NCBI RefSeq assembly: GCF_025685425.1
Contig: NZ_JAGTAS010000057.1
Location: forward strand, 248,001-312,000
Source of the DNA: Terriglobus albidus
Lineage (GTDB): Bacteria > Acidobacteriota > Terriglobia > Terriglobales > Acidobacteriaceae
DNA: 64,000 bases
Direction: 5' to 3'
Numbering within the stretch: position 1 is the stretch's first letter; each line of letters starts with the position of its first letter. Below the pieces are notes generated by a model. The model was not told where the DNA came from and did not search any database. It worked only from the letters and a program-made list of their open reading frames with translations. Made by a program: the position numbers and the translations under genes. Shown piece after piece: positions 62,031-64,000 of the stretch.

Positions 62031-64000
62031 ATGAGCCTGCTACGACATTTCGGAATGTCGCGTTTTATCTTTGTTCTGTTCCTTCTTCTTCTCTTACCGT
62101 CCATTACAAACGCACAGACCGTCTCTGCCACATTGGTTGGCACTGTTACGGACAAGACCGGCGCGGCCGCGCCAAACGCCCGGGTAGTCGCACGCGAAAC
62201 CTCTACCAACGCACTGCGGGAGGCCATCACGAACGATAGCGGCAACTATACGTTCTCTGATATTCCCCCGGGCAACTACGCCATCTCCGTCGAGATGCAG
62301 GGTTTCAAGAAAGAGACCCGCGCATCCGTCGATGTGATCGTAAACACAACTTCGCGCGTGGACTTTAGCCTTACCCCTGGTGCGGCGACTGAAGAGATTA
62401 CTGTCACGGATACCATTCCGCTGCTGCAGACAGACCGTGCGGACGTCAGCACCAAGCTGGAAGCGGAAAAACTCGCGAACCTGCCCGTGGGGACCAACCG
62501 CAATTTCCAGTCTCTGCTTAATCTTGTACCCGGCACGACGCCGGCGACGTTCCAGCACTCACAGTTCTTCAACGCCAGCGCATCGCTGCAGACAGAAGCG
62601 AACGGTCTGCCTCGCATGGGCAACGTCTATCAGATCGAAGGTATTGACGACAATGAACGTACCGGCCTGCTGCAGGTGCTCATTCCTCCGGCAGATTCAA
62701 TTCAGACGGTAGATACGTCGACCAACAACTACGAAGCGGAGCTTGGGCGCGCTGTCGGCGCCGTAGTGAATGTGACGTTGAAATCTGGAAGCAATGCATT
62801 CCACGGCAGCGCTTCAGAGTATCTACAGAACGACTACCTCAACGCGCGCTCGTACTTCTCGACTAAAGTAGGCAAAGTTGCCTACAACTACTTCGGCGGC
62901 AACCTGAGCGGTCCCATCATCAAGGACAAGCTGTTCTTCTATGGCGATTACTTCCGCACCTCCGACCATGAAGCCAATAGCAACACGGTAACGATTCCGT
63001 TCAAGAAGGCGACGACCTGCGTCGGTGGCTTCTACGATCTGAGCGATGGCTATACTGCAAACGGTAAGGGCCAGGTCTATGACCCTTCAACGGGCACTCA
63101 GAGCGGCAGCAACACCGGCCGGGGCCGTACGCCGTTTGCCGGCAACCTCATTCCCTGCGGACGCGTGAACCCGGTCAGCGCAGCTCTGCTGGCGCTGATG
63201 CCGGCGCCCAATACAAACCTCAGTTCAACTGGCTCACCCAGCAACAACTACTTCATCAATCTTCCATTTCAGAAGACCTCGGACAACTATGACGGCAAGG
63301 TCGACTGGCAGATCAGGGCCACGGATCGCCTGAGCGGCCGCTTCAGCTATCAAAAGAACAACCTGTTTCAGGCGCCAATCTTCGGCAACTTTGCCGGCGG
63401 ACCTTCTCCGAACGGAGGCTTCGCAGGGCGCGGCGTTCAGAAAGCATGGAGCACAGGCGGCAACTACACGCACACTTTCTCGCCCACACTCCTCACCGAG
63501 GTCCGTCTGGGCGTGGCTCACTACAGGAACGACGCGCAACCTTCTGACTACGGCAACAAGGATGCAACCACTATTGGCGTTCCAGGTGTGAATCTTGACG
63601 CCTTGACCTCCGGCCAGGTGGGCATCAATCTTGGCAGCTTCTCGCAGCCGACCATCGGCTACTCCGCTTCTCTGCCGTGGATCCGGGCAGAGGCAAACAT
63701 TGACTTCGTCAATCACTGGACGAAGGTTATGGGCAACCATCAGTTCAAGTTCGGTGTAGATCTTCGCCGGGTGCGCGATGATTTGCTTCAGGGCCAGACA
63801 TACAGCCCCCGTGGACTCTACACCTTCGGCCAGAATCAGACCGGATTGAACGGCGGCCCTGCGACTGACTTTCACAACGATCTTGCTTCCTTCCTGCTTG
63901 GCCTGCCGAGTGCCGCCGGCCGTGACCTGTTCACCTATTTCCCCACCTATCGTCAGTGGTGGTTCTTTGCCTTTGCAGGCGATAAATGGAATGCCACATC
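62031..64000 (+). CDS. TonB-dependent receptor, Oar-like, 3' end outside window
   Basis: The frame opens at the ATG at 62031 (GGAGG just upstream) and stays open to the window end, giving at least 656 residues. It has a signal peptide (LLLLPSITNAQ), a carboxypeptidase-regulatory-like beta domain (TVSATLVGTVTDKTG, SGNYTFSDIPPGNYAISVEM), a plug domain (LGRAVGAVVNVTLKSGSNAF) and the start of the beta-barrel. This is the Oar-like SusC-related receptor type frequent in Acidobacteria, which imports sugars or other nutrients with TonB energy. Its substrate is unknown. Confidence 0.9.
   Translation, partial: MSLLRHFGMSRFIFVLFLLLLLPSITNAQTVSATLVGTVTDKTGAAAPNARVVARETSTNALREAITNDSGNYTFSDIPPGNYAISVEMQGFKKETRASVDVIVNTTSRVDFSLTPGAATEEITVTDTIPLLQTDRADVSTKLEAEKLANLPVGTNRNFQSLLNLVPGTTPATFQHSQFFNASASLQTEANGLPRMGNVYQIEGIDDNERTGLLQVLIPPADSIQTVDTSTNNYEAELGRAVGAVVNVTLKSGSNAFHGSASEYLQNDYLNARSYFSTKVGKVAYNYFGGNLSGPIIKDKLFFYGDYFRTSDHEANSNTVTIPFKKATTCVGGFYDLSDGYTANGKGQVYDPSTGTQSGSNTGRGRTPFAGNLIPCGRVNPVSAALLALMPAPNTNLSSTGSPSNNYFINLPFQKTSDNYDGKVDWQIRATDRLSGRFSYQKNNLFQAPIFGNFAGGPSPNGGFAGRGVQKAWSTGGNYTHTFSPTLLTEVRLGVAHYRNDAQPSDYGNKDATTIGVPGVNLDALTSGQVGINLGSFSQPTIGYSASLPWIRAEANIDFVNHWTKVMGNHQFKFGVDLRRVRDDLLQGQTYSPRGLYTFGQNQTGLNGGPATDFHNDLASFLLGLPSAAGRDLFTYFPTYRQWWFFAFAGDKWNAT

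Overview
The window reads as a chromosomal segment of an Acidobacteriota bacterium (class Terriglobia; Granulicella, Terriglobus or Edaphobacter would all fit). Supporting signs are a VWFA-domain protein of the type known from Acidobacteria, an Oar-like TonB-dependent receptor with an N-terminal carboxypeptidase-regulatory domain, many exported TPR, FG-GAP and Ig-like proteins, and a moderately high GC content. No rRNA, tRNA, phage, CRISPR array or intact transposase gene was seen. The first gene is cut by the left edge and the last by the right edge.

Layout. 1-4.7 kb is a sugar-use group: TPR protein (partial), sugar-porter MFS transporter, LacI-type regulator and a divergent aldose-epimerase-like protein. 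4.8-8.6 kb holds a small Lys/Pro-rich protein, a BlaI-BlaR1(M56) regulatory pair and an HtrA/DegP protease, with the same 16-bp inverted repeat before blaI and at the start of htrA. 8.9-12.2 kb has a monohaem cytochrome c, then a gluconate-2-dehydrogenase-type subunit 3 and a GMC oxidoreductase. 12.5-14.5 kb is a secreted GH42 beta-galactosidase. 14.6-17.2 kb holds a split LigD, with ligase and polymerase as separate convergent genes. 17.7-20.7 kb has a Tat-exported multicopper oxidase and a CPA2 antiporter.

21-46 kb looks like a surface-polysaccharide or envelope region. It contains a TonB protein, GT2 and GT4 glycosyltransferases, a PF14907-like nucleotidyltransferase, TPR proteins, a phospholipase-C-like phosphoesterase with four Ig repeats, and a 1416-aa TPR/outer-membrane-barrel protein. 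The last is divergent from a translationally coupled four-gene module (PTPS-related membrane protein plus three exported proteins). A GH99-like protein, a Wzx-like flippase fused to a soluble ParB-like C-terminal region, a STAS protein and a thymidylate-kinase-like protein follow. 46-58 kb holds five secreted proteins that share one Ig-like module, around an STN/VWFA gene pair. 58-61.6 kb is a TetR-HlyD-ABC-ABC export operon with a clear TetR operator, and the window ends in a TonB-dependent receptor.

The most unusual feature is a roughly 114-bp palindromic repeat: 12 nearly full copies and one half copy at seven loci, as singles or tandem arrays. Its ends read TAGAGCATTTTCCC and the complement, consistent with a TA-targeting MITE. 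At several loci the TAG at its end is also the stop codon of the neighbouring gene.
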